Assembly (NCBI GenBank): GCA_008080735.1
Contig: SHMW01000011.1
Location: 23,085-87,084 of the forward strand
From: Promethearchaeota archaeon
GTDB taxonomy: Archaea > Asgardarchaeota > Lokiarchaeia > Sigyniarchaeales > SOKP01
DNA: 64,000 nt
Direction of reading: 5' to 3'
In this document: positions 45,393-54,138 of the stretch, piece by piece
How positions within the stretch are numbered: the stretch's first letter is position 1
How the letters are laid out: every line of letters starts with the position of its first letter
Position numbers and translations under genes: made by a program
The notes under the pieces: model-generated
Told to the model about the DNA's origin: nothing
The model's input: only the letters and a program-made list of their open reading frames with translations
Database searches by the model: none

Positions 45393-45772
45393 ACGTATTT
45401 CTCACCGAATTTTTACTAATACTAGTATGATGTTTTTTGTTTATAAATTTAATAATTCAATCGGTATTTAATTTTTTAGATTTCCCAAAAAAAATTGAGT
45501 TAATAAGCTGATATGAGATTTCTTATTCTCTAAAAAAAAAGAGGCAAGAGTTAATATAGGAATATCATTTGAATCAAAAAATCCAAAAATTACTTTCTTG
45601 AATCGGTGAAAATTTTTTAAATAGAAAAAGGGATTCAAGTTTTTTGCTATATTTTTAGGTTCGAAAGGGAATTTTGTTTCAGTTAGGAAGATGAGTAATG
45701 GTTAAATAATTCCAATAATTAAAAAAATACAAAAAATTACTAAAGGTAATTACAGCATTAGTTGTTGAAATT
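45393..45772. other. Divergent intergenic region between the Rag-like gene and apt
   Basis: About 380 bp, AT-rich. A good TATA-like box (ATTTTTTAAATAGAA, about 45611-45625) points toward apt but lies about 150 nt from its ATG, implying a long leader of about 125 nt. I see no small ORF or recognisable RNA in it. Confidence 0.45.
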
Positions 45773-46303
45773 ATGGTAAAGCTTATTGATTTTATAAGAA
45801 ATGTGCCCGATTGGCCTGTTGCTGGTGTCCAATTCAAAGACATCACCACTCTGTGTTTGGAACCGCTTCCGTTTAAAGATTCTATAGATCGAATCGTCAA
45901 TCATTACAAGGATAAAGGAATTGATAAAGTAGCCGCAATCGAAGCTCGCGGTTATGTTTTTGGTGGAGCAATAGCCTATCTTCTTGATGCGGGTTTCATT
46001 TTAATTCGAAAAGAAGGAAAACTTCCCGCGGATTGTCATCAAGAAACCTATGAACTGGAATATGGGACAGATACGATCGAAATGCATAAAGATGCGATAA
46101 ACGAAGGAGATAATGTGTTATTATTCGATGATTTACTTGCAACTGGAGGAACCGCAGCTGCAGCAGCACGATTAGTAAAAAAGGCAGGTGGGAAGGTCGC
46201 CGGTATTTCTTTCATTATTGAATTGACTGGCAGTTTACACGGCAGAGACTTACTTACCGAGTACGATCTACTTTCCTTAGTAGAGATTCCTGTCGAAGAA
46301 TAA
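45773..46303 (+). CDS. apt: Adenine phosphoribosyltransferase
   Basis: 176 residues. The type I PRTase signature VLLFDDLLATGGTAAAAARLV (PRPP binding) is intact, with the Apt-like start FIRNVPDWPVAGVQFKDITTL and the flexible loop RKEGKLPADCHQETYELEYG. It converts adenine and PRPP to AMP. The convergent neighbour is MTA phosphorylase, whose product adenine feeds this enzyme, so the two form a functional salvage pair despite opposite strands. Confidence 0.95.
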   Translation: MVKLIDFIRNVPDWPVAGVQFKDITTLCLEPLPFKDSIDRIVNHYKDKGIDKVAAIEARGYVFGGAIAYLLDAGFILIRKEGKLPADCHQETYELEYGTDTIEMHKDAINEGDNVLLFDDLLATGGTAAAAARLVKKAGGKVAGISFIIELTGSLHGRDLLTEYDLLSLVEIPVEE

Positions 46304-46372
46304 TGATAAAAAAAAATTTTGTAAATAAATACGAAGAAAATTAAAAAAAATTTATTTTATTTTTTATCCTTT

Positions 46373-47245
46373 TTAAAGAATCGCACCTTGTAAAGACTGG
46401 TGGCATGGGCAATCTCGTTCTGTGTCTATCTTGGGAATTGTTAATTCTAACATCTGCTTAAGAAATTCTGCATTTTGAGCCATAGTTTCAAGTATTTCTT
46501 CCACATCAACAGCAAGAGCCTGGACTGGACCTCCGCATTTCTCGCACTTATCACCAAATTCTACTACGCCACAGTTCTCGCATTCTCCTGCCCATACGTC
46601 TAAATCAGTTACGGTCGCAATACAACAATAACATAACTCTTTTTCGGCAGCAAGGACAACCTCGGGATAGGTGGTCATTCCGATTATATCTCCTCCCCAC
46701 TGGCGAAACATAATTGATTCTGCACGCGTGGAAAAACGAGGGCCTTCTATACACACATACGTTCCACCTTTTTGAATATTAAGTCCTCCAATGCCTTGAG
46801 CGGTTTCATAAAACAAATTATTTAAATATGAACAATAGGGATCAGGCTGCCCAATGTGACATACTTGTCCTCCTTCATAGAAGGTGTCAAGACGTTTTTT
46901 AGTTCTGTCAATATATTGATCAACGAGGACAAATTTTCCTTTTTCATGTTCTTTACGTAATGATCCTACCGCAGAGGGAGAAATAATAATTTTTACCCCC
47001 AATGATTCCAACGCCCAAATATTCGCTCTAAAATTTAATTTGTGAGGTGGTATGGTATGTCCTGTTCCATGGCGAGATAAAAAGGCTACTTTTTTGCCTT
47101 TAAAATTGCCAAGTTTGATCGCATCCGAAGTGGGACCATAAGGTGTATACACTTTTATCTCTTCTACATCTTCTAATTCAAGATCAGAGCCAGTCCCGCC
47201 AATTATGCCGATACTTGCTGTATCATTTTGTTTGCTTGGTCTCAT
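46373..47245 (-). CDS. mtnP: 5'-methylthioadenosine phosphorylase with extra zinc-ribbon-like insertion
   Basis: 290 residues of the PNP/MTAP family: GIIGGTGSDLE, RHGTGHTIPPHKLNFRANIWAL, EGPRFSTRAES and GMTTYPEVVLAAEKELCYCCIATVTDLDVWA. It splits methylthioadenosine into adenine and 5-methylthioribose-1-phosphate. After TDLDVWA an insert of about 20 residues carries CENC (222-225) and CEKC (234-237), a four-cysteine knuckle I do not expect in this family. The C-terminal CPC motif (DTERDCPCHQS) is typical. Faces apt. Confidence 0.93.
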   Translation of the reverse strand: MRPSKQNDTASIGIIGGTGSDLELEDVEEIKVYTPYGPTSDAIKLGNFKGKKVAFLSRHGTGHTIPPHKLNFRANIWALESLGVKIIISPSAVGSLRKEHEKGKFVLVDQYIDRTKKRLDTFYEGGQVCHIGQPDPYCSYLNNLFYETAQGIGGLNIQKGGTYVCIEGPRFSTRAESIMFRQWGGDIIGMTTYPEVVLAAEKELCYCCIATVTDLDVWAGECENCGVVEFGDKCEKCGGPVQALAVDVEEILETMAQNAEFLKQMLELTIPKIDTERDCPCHQSLQGAIL

Positions 47246-47482
47246 TTTTAAATCATATTTCAGTATGAGTTATATTTCTTTTTTATAGTAAATGTATAAA
47301 AAGTTTTTTGATATTTAAACTAATAAAAATCCATTAAAACTCAATTAAATTAATAATAAATAGAACTTCAAAGATATTGAGAGAATCATAGCTATATGAA
47401 TAAAATATAACCAAAAAAAATATTTTATTTAAAGTATTTTCCCTTTTAGAATTAAATAATAATAACATATGAAAGATAACCA

Positions 47483-48790
47483 ATGGCTAAAATCACATTC
47501 TTAGGAAGCTGTCGTGAAGTCGGAAGATCGGCAATCCAAGTTGAATCTAAAAACGGAGATAAATTTCTATTAGATTATGGTATTAGGTTTCGGGAAGAAG
47601 AAAGATTACCACAAAAATCAGATCTCACGCAATTAAAAGGAGTCGCGTTAACACATTGTCATGTGGATCATTCTGGCGCATTACCATATTTATATTTACA
47701 CGGTAAAAGCCCACCACTTTTTACAAACGGTCTCACATTGGACATAATCGACAATTTAATAAAAGATACGCTGAAAATCTCGAAATATCCCTATCCGTTT
47801 GGATTGAAAGAGATTGATAATATGAAACGGAATGCATATCTATTACCGATACGAGCCCGAAAGAAAGTCTCCGATAATTTTTATATAACATTTTACGATG
47901 CGGGTCATGTCCCTGGAAGCGTTTCTATATTATTAGAAGTGGATGGAAAAAAAATCCTCTACACTGGAGATTTTAACACCAAAAAAACCAATCTTGTAGA
48001 TTCAGCAAATCCACTGGATATTCCCGATATCGATGCCGTGATTGTCGAGTCTACTTATGCTTTACGAGAACATCCTCCAAGAGATCAATTGGAACAACGA
48101 TTTGTAGAAGATGTAATTGAGATTACTCAGAACGGGGGAACGGTGTTAGTACCAGCTTTTGCTGTCGCCCGCTCCCAAGAGGCGATTATGATCTTAAATA
48201 GACATCGATATAGAGAAAAAGTGTTCCTTGATGGAATGGGAAAACTAATAGCAAAGATTTATTTTGATTATCCGGAAGCATTAAAAAATCGGCATTTTTA
48301 TCGAAAAGCATTACGAAATGTGGATTTTGTTAGTAGGCGGAAAAAACGCTCTGTTGCCCGAAAATCAACAGGTGTCATCGTAACAACTTCTGGGATGTTG
48401 AAAGGCGGTGCCGCATTAGAATATATTGAGACAATCTTGAATGATCCGTATTCTGCTATCTATTTGGTTGGATATCAAGTTGAAGGTACTCCGGGAAGAG
48501 ATTTATTAGATACCGGCGTGTTTAGATTTCGAGAAAATGATAGACAGCGTAAAACTGGTTATGATATTAATATCAAAGCCCAATGTGAAGTCGATTATTA
48601 TGATTTTTCAAGTCATGCTGATGGCAAGGGATTACACACATATATGGATAACTTGACTTTTTCAAATGGGTCAAAAGAAGTGTTTTGCGTACATGGAGAT
48701 AGTGATTCTACCACGAAATTCGCAAGTGAATTAGTAGCAAAAGGATTTAATTCGGTCGCTCCAGAAACTGGAGAAACTTATGTGATATAA
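47483..48790 (+). CDS. Beta-CASP metallo-beta-lactamase ribonuclease (aCPSF2/RNase J-like)
   Basis: 435 residues. The start ITFLGSCREVGRSAIQVES and metal motif 2 (LTHCHVDHSGALPYLY) identify a beta-CASP nuclease. Later motifs are DAGHVPGS, YTGDFN, VIVESTYA, VIVTTSGMLKGGAALEYI and the C-terminal FSSHADGKGL. No N-terminal KH domains, so it is not aCPSF1; the length suits aCPSF2 or archaeal RNase J. It processes or degrades RNA. It converges with the DHH gene after 5 bp. Confidence 0.9.
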   Translation: MAKITFLGSCREVGRSAIQVESKNGDKFLLDYGIRFREEERLPQKSDLTQLKGVALTHCHVDHSGALPYLYLHGKSPPLFTNGLTLDIIDNLIKDTLKISKYPYPFGLKEIDNMKRNAYLLPIRARKKVSDNFYITFYDAGHVPGSVSILLEVDGKKILYTGDFNTKKTNLVDSANPLDIPDIDAVIVESTYALREHPPRDQLEQRFVEDVIEITQNGGTVLVPAFAVARSQEAIMILNRHRYREKVFLDGMGKLIAKIYFDYPEALKNRHFYRKALRNVDFVSRRKKRSVARKSTGVIVTTSGMLKGGAALEYIETILNDPYSAIYLVGYQVEGTPGRDLLDTGVFRFRENDRQRKTGYDINIKAQCEVDYYDFSSHADGKGLHTYMDNLTFSNGSKEVFCVHGDSDSTTKFASELVAKGFNSVAPETGETYVI

Positions 48791-48795
48791 ATAAA

Positions 48796-50307
48796 CTAGC
48801 TATTCGTTAATTGATCTTCAACTACTTTATCACAATTCTCAAGAAATATATCTATTTTTTGAGTGGGAACTTTCGTGCCAGCAGCAGGGGGATGCCCTCC
48901 ACCAAGAGCTATCAATTCAGATAATTCTAATGCCTTTCTAATCGCTTCGGACAGATTAACTCCTTTTTCGACTATCGATTTATCTGCCCGAGCAGAAACT
49001 TTAAAGATATCTTCATCTTTTCTTTTCGCATATCCAAAGATAGGCTTTTTTTTATTGATTATTTTGCTTTCATCAAATATAAGCATTGAGCATACCGTTC
49101 CAATGATACTTTCTGGAATAACATCTTCACCATAAAAATATTGGATATAATCCATCTCGTAAATCACTTCCTCTTCTTTGATCCAAGTGAGAGCCTTCAC
49201 TAGAGATTTTTTATAATCTTTCAAATTCTTTTTAGCTTGTTTATAAGCCTCCTCTCTGTCTCCCATTGCAATCGCAATGCCTATGGATGCATTATTTGTC
49301 CGTCCGCAAGCATTTAATACATTAGAAAACTCATTTATGTCTTGTAAATCCGAACCTTCATTCTCTCCATTTACCAAATATCTGTTTACTATTAGTTTAT
49401 TGATGATTTCGTAGGGTTCAATATCACGCTTTAGGGATATATATTCTATAATCGCGGAAGTTAATTTTTGTTTTTCTTCTTGGTTTAAGTCCATTAAGGT
49501 TCTAACATTTCCATCGGCATGCTTCATCAATATTCCCAATTGCTTTAAGAACTTTAACGTTTTATTTACATCTCCGCTCAATCCGGGTAAATTTATATCT
49601 GAAGAGTAAGCAATTGCCTCATTTAATGGTTTAATAGGAGAAAAATTAATGTCATCAACAATTTCAATTAGGTTATTCTCTTTTGCCTGTTCTACAATTT
49701 TTGCATTTATCCCCGTAAATGATTTATTCGGTCCTTGATTTTGAACATCTCCATTTGCTCCAATAAGGGCAATAACAGAAAGGTCTGTATTATGTTTGTT
49801 TAGGTGTTTTGCAAAAAGATAACACATTCCGGAGCCAGAAACCTCTACACTACCATCAAATCCATAAAAGTAAGGATTACAATGCCATTTTTTTGTCTCC
49901 ATATATATCCTTTTTATTGTATCGGATTGTTCTTTATCAGAGACACTATAAGGGAGATGATGGTCTAAGATGAGAAATGGGTTATCAATATTATCCTTTA
50001 GGTCTTGATACTGCCCGCTACCAAAATCAGAAAATATGATGAAATTGAGTTTATCTTCACATTGTTTTTTAATTTTTATTATTTCTTCTCGTTCTAACTG
50101 TTTCAATATGGTGATTTGAAAGGGCAAATCCTCCCGATATAGTGCTTTTCCCAATATTGCGCCTGCGGATAGTCCATCAGAATCAAGATGGGTGTATATA
50201 TTCACGGGGCCATTCAATTCTTCAATATTTTGGAGAAAATAGTCTTTTAATGATGCTAAGTCTGTATTTAGTTGGTTATATTTTTCCGTAAAATCGATCA
50301 TTATCAC
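48796..50307 (-). CDS. DHH/DHHA1 family phosphoesterase (RecJ-like)
   Basis: 503 residues. DHH motifs are present in order: THLDSDGLSAGAILG, IIFSDFGSGQ and FLILDHHLPYS, with the C-terminal DHHA1 domain closing with ALGGGHPPAAGTKVP. Such proteins are manganese-dependent phosphoesterases; the archaeal group includes RecJ-like single-strand exonucleases and the replisome-associated GAN. A helical middle domain separates the two parts. DNA, RNA or cyclic-nucleotide substrate cannot be told. Confidence 0.9.
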   Translation of the reverse strand: MIMIDFTEKYNQLNTDLASLKDYFLQNIEELNGPVNIYTHLDSDGLSAGAILGKALYREDLPFQITILKQLEREEIIKIKKQCEDKLNFIIFSDFGSGQYQDLKDNIDNPFLILDHHLPYSVSDKEQSDTIKRIYMETKKWHCNPYFYGFDGSVEVSGSGMCYLFAKHLNKHNTDLSVIALIGANGDVQNQGPNKSFTGINAKIVEQAKENNLIEIVDDINFSPIKPLNEAIAYSSDINLPGLSGDVNKTLKFLKQLGILMKHADGNVRTLMDLNQEEKQKLTSAIIEYISLKRDIEPYEIINKLIVNRYLVNGENEGSDLQDINEFSNVLNACGRTNNASIGIAIAMGDREEAYKQAKKNLKDYKKSLVKALTWIKEEEVIYEMDYIQYFYGEDVIPESIIGTVCSMLIFDESKIINKKKPIFGYAKRKDEDIFKVSARADKSIVEKGVNLSEAIRKALELSELIALGGGHPPAAGTKVPTQKIDIFLENCDKVVEDQLTNS

Positions 50308-50469
50308 AATGTACCTTTTTGAAGATTCTTAGTAAATCTTATTATCTTAAGTTTAATAACCCTTCGCGAAATTTTAAAGTCCTAATTATTTTAGATATTG
50401 ATAATTTACCAAGCAAAAAATATAATAAGGATCATATCTAAAAAATTATAAAAAAACAATGTGTGAAAA

Positions 50470-51468
50470 ATGCATCACGTAAAAATTAATGAATTAGCTC
50501 GAGATATAGTTCACGAAATTATTAATAAGAAAGAAATCTATAAAGCTGAAGTTCATAAATTAGAGAATGGCGCAACAGTATTGGATATGAAAGATGCATC
50601 ATGGGAAGGTGGACGATTAGTTGGGGAGATCTGTATGGGGGGCTTAGGTAAGGTGAGCTTCTCAAATTGCGATATAGAAGGTCATTATTTACCAGTGGTG
50701 AACGTATACACCTCCTATCCGATAATATCTTGTATGGCTTCACAATTAGCTGGATGGAATGTTAAGCTAAAAAAAGAAGTAGAAAAAGATGGGGAGATCA
50801 AGAAAAAGAAAGTGTTCGAATCACTTGGTAGTGGTCCTGCACGTGCAAAGAGCAAAGTTGAAAAGAAATTATTCGAAGAAATTGATTATGAAGATGATTC
50901 AAATTGCGCAGTGATTGTTTTTGAAACCGCTAAATTACCAAATGAGGAAGTTATGGAGATTGTTGCCGACAAATGTGGTGTCGATGCGGGTGAAACTTAC
51001 GCGGTTTGCGCCCCGACAGCATGTTTGACGGGCTCTATCCAAGTAGCGGCAAGAATTGTGGAGACTGGAATTCACAAATTCCATGAAATAGACTTTCCAT
51101 TGGACATCATCCTTGATGGATTCGGTACAACCACCGTTGCCCCAATTGCGAAGGATGATTTTGCAGCGATGGGAAGAACTAATGATTCTTTAATTGCTGG
51201 AGGTTTCACCTACTATACCATTAAAGTCGATAAAGAAGAAGAGGAGGAAATCTTTGACCTTGTCAAAAAAGCACCCGCGAACACCTCACCCAGCTATGGA
51301 CAACCCTTTATGAAGGTATTTAAGGAAGTGGACTATAAATTCTATGATATTGATCCCGGGCTATTTGCTCCCGCAATTTATACGGTTACCAATGTGAAAA
51401 CAGGTCACAGTATTAAAGCTGGCTTTAAAAATGATGAATTACTTAAAGAATCTTATGGTTTAAGATAA
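50470..51468 (+). CDS. mch: Methenyltetrahydromethanopterin cyclohydrolase
   Basis: 332 residues. The chain matches Mch throughout: ATVLDMKDASWEGGRLVGEICMGGLG, SCMASQLAGWNV, LGSGPARA and CAPTACLTGSIQVAARIVE. It hydrates methenyl-H4MPT to formyl-H4MPT between Mtd and Ftr. It is 6-7 kb from those genes on the plus strand, so the pathway is scattered rather than in one operon. Confidence 0.95.
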   Translation: MHHVKINELARDIVHEIINKKEIYKAEVHKLENGATVLDMKDASWEGGRLVGEICMGGLGKVSFSNCDIEGHYLPVVNVYTSYPIISCMASQLAGWNVKLKKEVEKDGEIKKKKVFESLGSGPARAKSKVEKKLFEEIDYEDDSNCAVIVFETAKLPNEEVMEIVADKCGVDAGETYAVCAPTACLTGSIQVAARIVETGIHKFHEIDFPLDIILDGFGTTTVAPIAKDDFAAMGRTNDSLIAGGFTYYTIKVDKEEEEEIFDLVKKAPANTSPSYGQPFMKVFKEVDYKFYDIDPGLFAPAIYTVTNVKTGHSIKAGFKNDELLKESYGLR

Positions 51469-51574
51469 TTTAACCCTTAAGGTATTTATTTCTTTTTATT
51501 TTATTATAGAAAGTTTGATTTTGACTTAATTATCGCTTAATTTTAATATAATTTTAACCCAAAAGCTTTTGAGA

Positions 51575-51600
51575 TCCCATCATTATTTTTACTGATGGGA
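51575..51600 (+). repeat. 8-bp perfect hairpin that includes the start codon of the next gene
   Basis: TCCCATCA (51575-51582) and TGATGGGA (51593-51600) form a perfect inverted repeat around a 10-nt T-rich loop. The ATG at 51595 lies inside the right arm. If transcription starts upstream, the start codon would be base-paired, which could limit translation. If the mRNA is leaderless, the hairpin acts only at the DNA level or not at all. Confidence 0.6.
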
Positions 51601-52350
51601 AGAAAGAAAAGGAAAAAGCGTGGATTTCCAGTCGGAATTTTGGTCGATTTTGATGAGCAAATAATTCATATTTGGAAAATATTTAGCGAATCTGTAAAAA
51701 TCTATAGAACTATGCCTCTAAAAAGGAAATGGAAAAACGCTAGTGAAAAGGATTATTATCATTATTTTGAAGACTTATTAGATTTATTAAGACCTCCGAT
51801 TGAAAACGGACTGAGAAGCATTCTCCTTGTCTCTCCGAGAGATAAAGATTGGTCAGAAGCCTTTTTATCCCATATTACAAAACATCATCGTTGGTTAATT
51901 AATTCACGAGGACCAAATCAGGCTTTTTTTGGGAACATCTCTGGAAGTGCCCACAAGTTAAGTAGTATTGCTTACCTACTTGAAAAGGAAGATACAAAAA
52001 AGGTCTTAAAAGATCTTATTTCACAAGAAGGTTATTTTTTAATTAAACAATTAGAAAAAACCATTAATATAGAAAATCCCAATTACACAGTTTTATATGG
52101 ATTAAAGGAAATTGAAGAACGAGTATATGAAGGAGGTAAAAAAGATGATTCGGTATCTGAAGAAATTGATTATCTCCTCCTAACCGACCAATTTCTTGAG
52201 AATCATCCGCAGAAAAATCGAATATACAGATTAAAACAGATAGCAAAAAATAAGGGAATAAACACAAAAGTCATCCCAGAAGAAAGTACTGCTGGTGATC
52301 GTATAAGTCAATTTGGGGGAATTTTATGCTTTAAAGCAATAAAGTATTAA
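51595..52350 (+). CDS. eRF1/pelota-like (release-factor family) protein without a full N-terminal domain
   Basis: 251 residues with a basic start (GRKKRKKRGFPVGILVDFDEQIIHIWKIF). The middle resembles domain 2 of eRF1/pelota proteins. The C-terminus resembles domain 3 (IDYLLLTDQFLEN, KNKGINTKVIPEESTAGDRISQFGGILCF), matching the pelota ending in which a residue pair near GG contacts the ribosome. The canonical N-terminal decoding domain is absent. It may be a Vms1/VLRF1-type tRNA-release or ribosome-rescue factor. No GGQ motif seen. The assignment is by pattern and moderate. Confidence 0.55.
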   Translation: MGRKKRKKRGFPVGILVDFDEQIIHIWKIFSESVKIYRTMPLKRKWKNASEKDYYHYFEDLLDLLRPPIENGLRSILLVSPRDKDWSEAFLSHITKHHRWLINSRGPNQAFFGNISGSAHKLSSIAYLLEKEDTKKVLKDLISQEGYFLIKQLEKTINIENPNYTVLYGLKEIEERVYEGGKKDDSVSEEIDYLLLTDQFLENHPQKNRIYRLKQIAKNKGINTKVIPEESTAGDRISQFGGILCFKAIKY

Positions 52351-52393
52351 AATGAAATTAGAATATGAATGAATTGGTTTTTGAATATTCAAT

Positions 52394-53521
52394 TCAGATA
52401 TTAGTTAGTTCCTCTTGATATTTTATTACTTCCGCGTTCGAGATGTCTCTATCAAATTTGATTTCTTTTTGAATTCCTAGATACGCACATGCTAATTTGG
52501 CGGCCGCTGCGATTTCTGCTTTTTTCAAGGTTATCGAATATTCATCTCCGGGGTAATCTTCTCCACTAAAGGATGGCTTTTGGAATTTCTTCTCCTGGAT
52601 TTGAAAGGTTCGCTCCGATTTCATTTTGTGCAATAGTGAAGCCATCTTATCAGCAACTATGAATGCCAAATTATTCTTGGTGACTAATCGGGTGATGTTA
52701 TTTACATCAAAATAATTTAAACTTTCAAATTTTGCTCTAAGATAGCTCTTTAAATTCTCTGAATCTCGTTCACATTCAATTTCTGTCCAGTCGTGTATTG
52801 CCAATCTCCTTCTAAAGAAGATGAGCTCCCAATCAATCTCTAACTCTTTTAGAAGCTCAAGCAATTTATCATCATTCGGAATTTTCGATTCTATAATGAG
52901 GAAAAGTTGTAGCCCATAATATTTATGTTCTTGCTGGAGAAAGAACCCTCGCTGTTGCATGGAAGCGAGAATTTTAAGCTTTATAGAATATATATTATCG
53001 GATAGGTTCTTCTTCCCGCAGTTGAGATATATTACATTTCCCTCTTCATTAATATAATTACAATCAAGGAAACCTAAGATGCTCTCTTGATTTTCTTCAA
53101 TAAAACTCATTAGTCCCGTGAGCGTAGGCTTAACATCAAACTTAATCAGATCTGTCTCATCAATTGTTACATAATCTGTTTTACTTCCGCCAATCGATAA
53201 CTTTATGGTATTCAATTGAAGATCTTTTGATTCTCCAAATACCTCTTTTATAGCGTCATTAATTGGAAAAATTTCCTCTTCTAAGATTTTTATGTCTGCC
53301 ATAGAACTCTCATAAGGATCTGGATCGTTTAGCATTTTGTTTAAAACAGGGGCTTCAGAGGCGTCAACCTCAATATCATAATCCTTTGCTAGATCTCTGC
53401 GGACGATACAATAAGAGCGATTCTTTTTATTATACATTGAGAGCGATGTATTTGCATCAATAACTGCCCTAAATTTCTCGTCCTTTTTGCTATCTCGTTC
53501 GGAACGGGTTCGTCTCCTCAT
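52394..53521 (-). CDS. Unknown conserved-looking protein
   Basis: 375 residues, soluble. The N-terminus is very basic (RRRTRSERDSKK). The middle contains alternating strand/helix segments (YIYLNCG-like NVIYLNCGKKNL, GLQLFLIIESKIPND), and the C-terminal helix (EIAAAAKLACAYLGIQKEI) is alanine-rich. No motif I recognise. It converges with the pelota-like gene at 43 bp. Confidence 0.7.
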   Translation of the reverse strand: MRRRTRSERDSKKDEKFRAVIDANTSLSMYNKKNRSYCIVRRDLAKDYDIEVDASEAPVLNKMLNDPDPYESSMADIKILEEEIFPINDAIKEVFGESKDLQLNTIKLSIGGSKTDYVTIDETDLIKFDVKPTLTGLMSFIEENQESILGFLDCNYINEEGNVIYLNCGKKNLSDNIYSIKLKILASMQQRGFFLQQEHKYYGLQLFLIIESKIPNDDKLLELLKELEIDWELIFFRRRLAIHDWTEIECERDSENLKSYLRAKFESLNYFDVNNITRLVTKNNLAFIVADKMASLLHKMKSERTFQIQEKKFQKPSFSGEDYPGDEYSITLKKAEIAAAAKLACAYLGIQKEIKFDRDISNAEVIKYQEELTNI

Positions 53522-53675
53522 CTATTTTATTCTCATTAATTTAATTTTTTATTCTCTATATTAAATAAAATACTATGATTTTATATTCTTATCTGAAATA
53601 AAACATACAAAAAATTGTCATTCTGTTATATTAATTATTAGTGAGTTTAGGATTTCTTATTTATAAAATAAGATA

Positions 53676-53897
53676 TTATTCTAATTCATCTTCCAAAAAA
53701 TAATGCCCATCTTTTTTAATATAGGTCGTTTCACTTCCGAAATTATTAATTACTCGATATTTGTTGTTGTTTTCTTCCACAACTTCAATCGAATATGGTA
53801 AACGTCTCTCTCTCACAATTTCCTTGGCGATCATATGCTTTTCTTCTGGATCCATATTTATCAAAATCTTTATTTCAAAAAAAATTTTATCCCTCAT
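53676..53897 (-). CDS. Small hypothetical protein
   Basis: 73 residues from ATG 53897, or 59 from ATG 53855 (MDPEEKHMIAKEIVRERRLPYS...), which looks more like a protein start. The C-terminal part has a beta-hairpin pattern (NKYRVINNFGSETTYIKKDGHYFLE). No Shine-Dalgarno settles the start. Function unknown; possibly a small DNA- or RNA-binding fold. Confidence 0.5.
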   Translation of the reverse strand: MRDKIFFEIKILINMDPEEKHMIAKEIVRERRLPYSIEVVEENNNKYRVINNFGSETTYIKKDGHYFLEDELE

Positions 53898-54003
53898 ACT
53901 GATTTTTGTATTATTTAAGTTATGAATATATTATGATTTGATAAAAATTAGCTATAAAAATCAAAAAAATACCAAAATAACGTAAGAATAAATTATGGGT
54001 ATT

Positions 54004-54024
54004 TCCTCGATAGATTTCCGAGGA
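54004..54024 (+). repeat. 6-bp inverted repeat upstream of the glycosyltransferase gene
   Basis: TCCTCG and CGAGGA flank a 9-nt loop and are followed by GATTTTT. It could be a small hairpin terminator-like structure or a regulator site; the stem is short, so chance is possible. Confidence 0.3.
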
Positions 54025-54138
54025 GATTTTTAGAATTATTAATTTTCAACTCTTTTTTTAATAAGATGCGAAACTATTTAATCAAATGGATGATTAAATA
54101 AAATTAGGTCTTATAAAAAACCTTGTGGGATTCTTATT

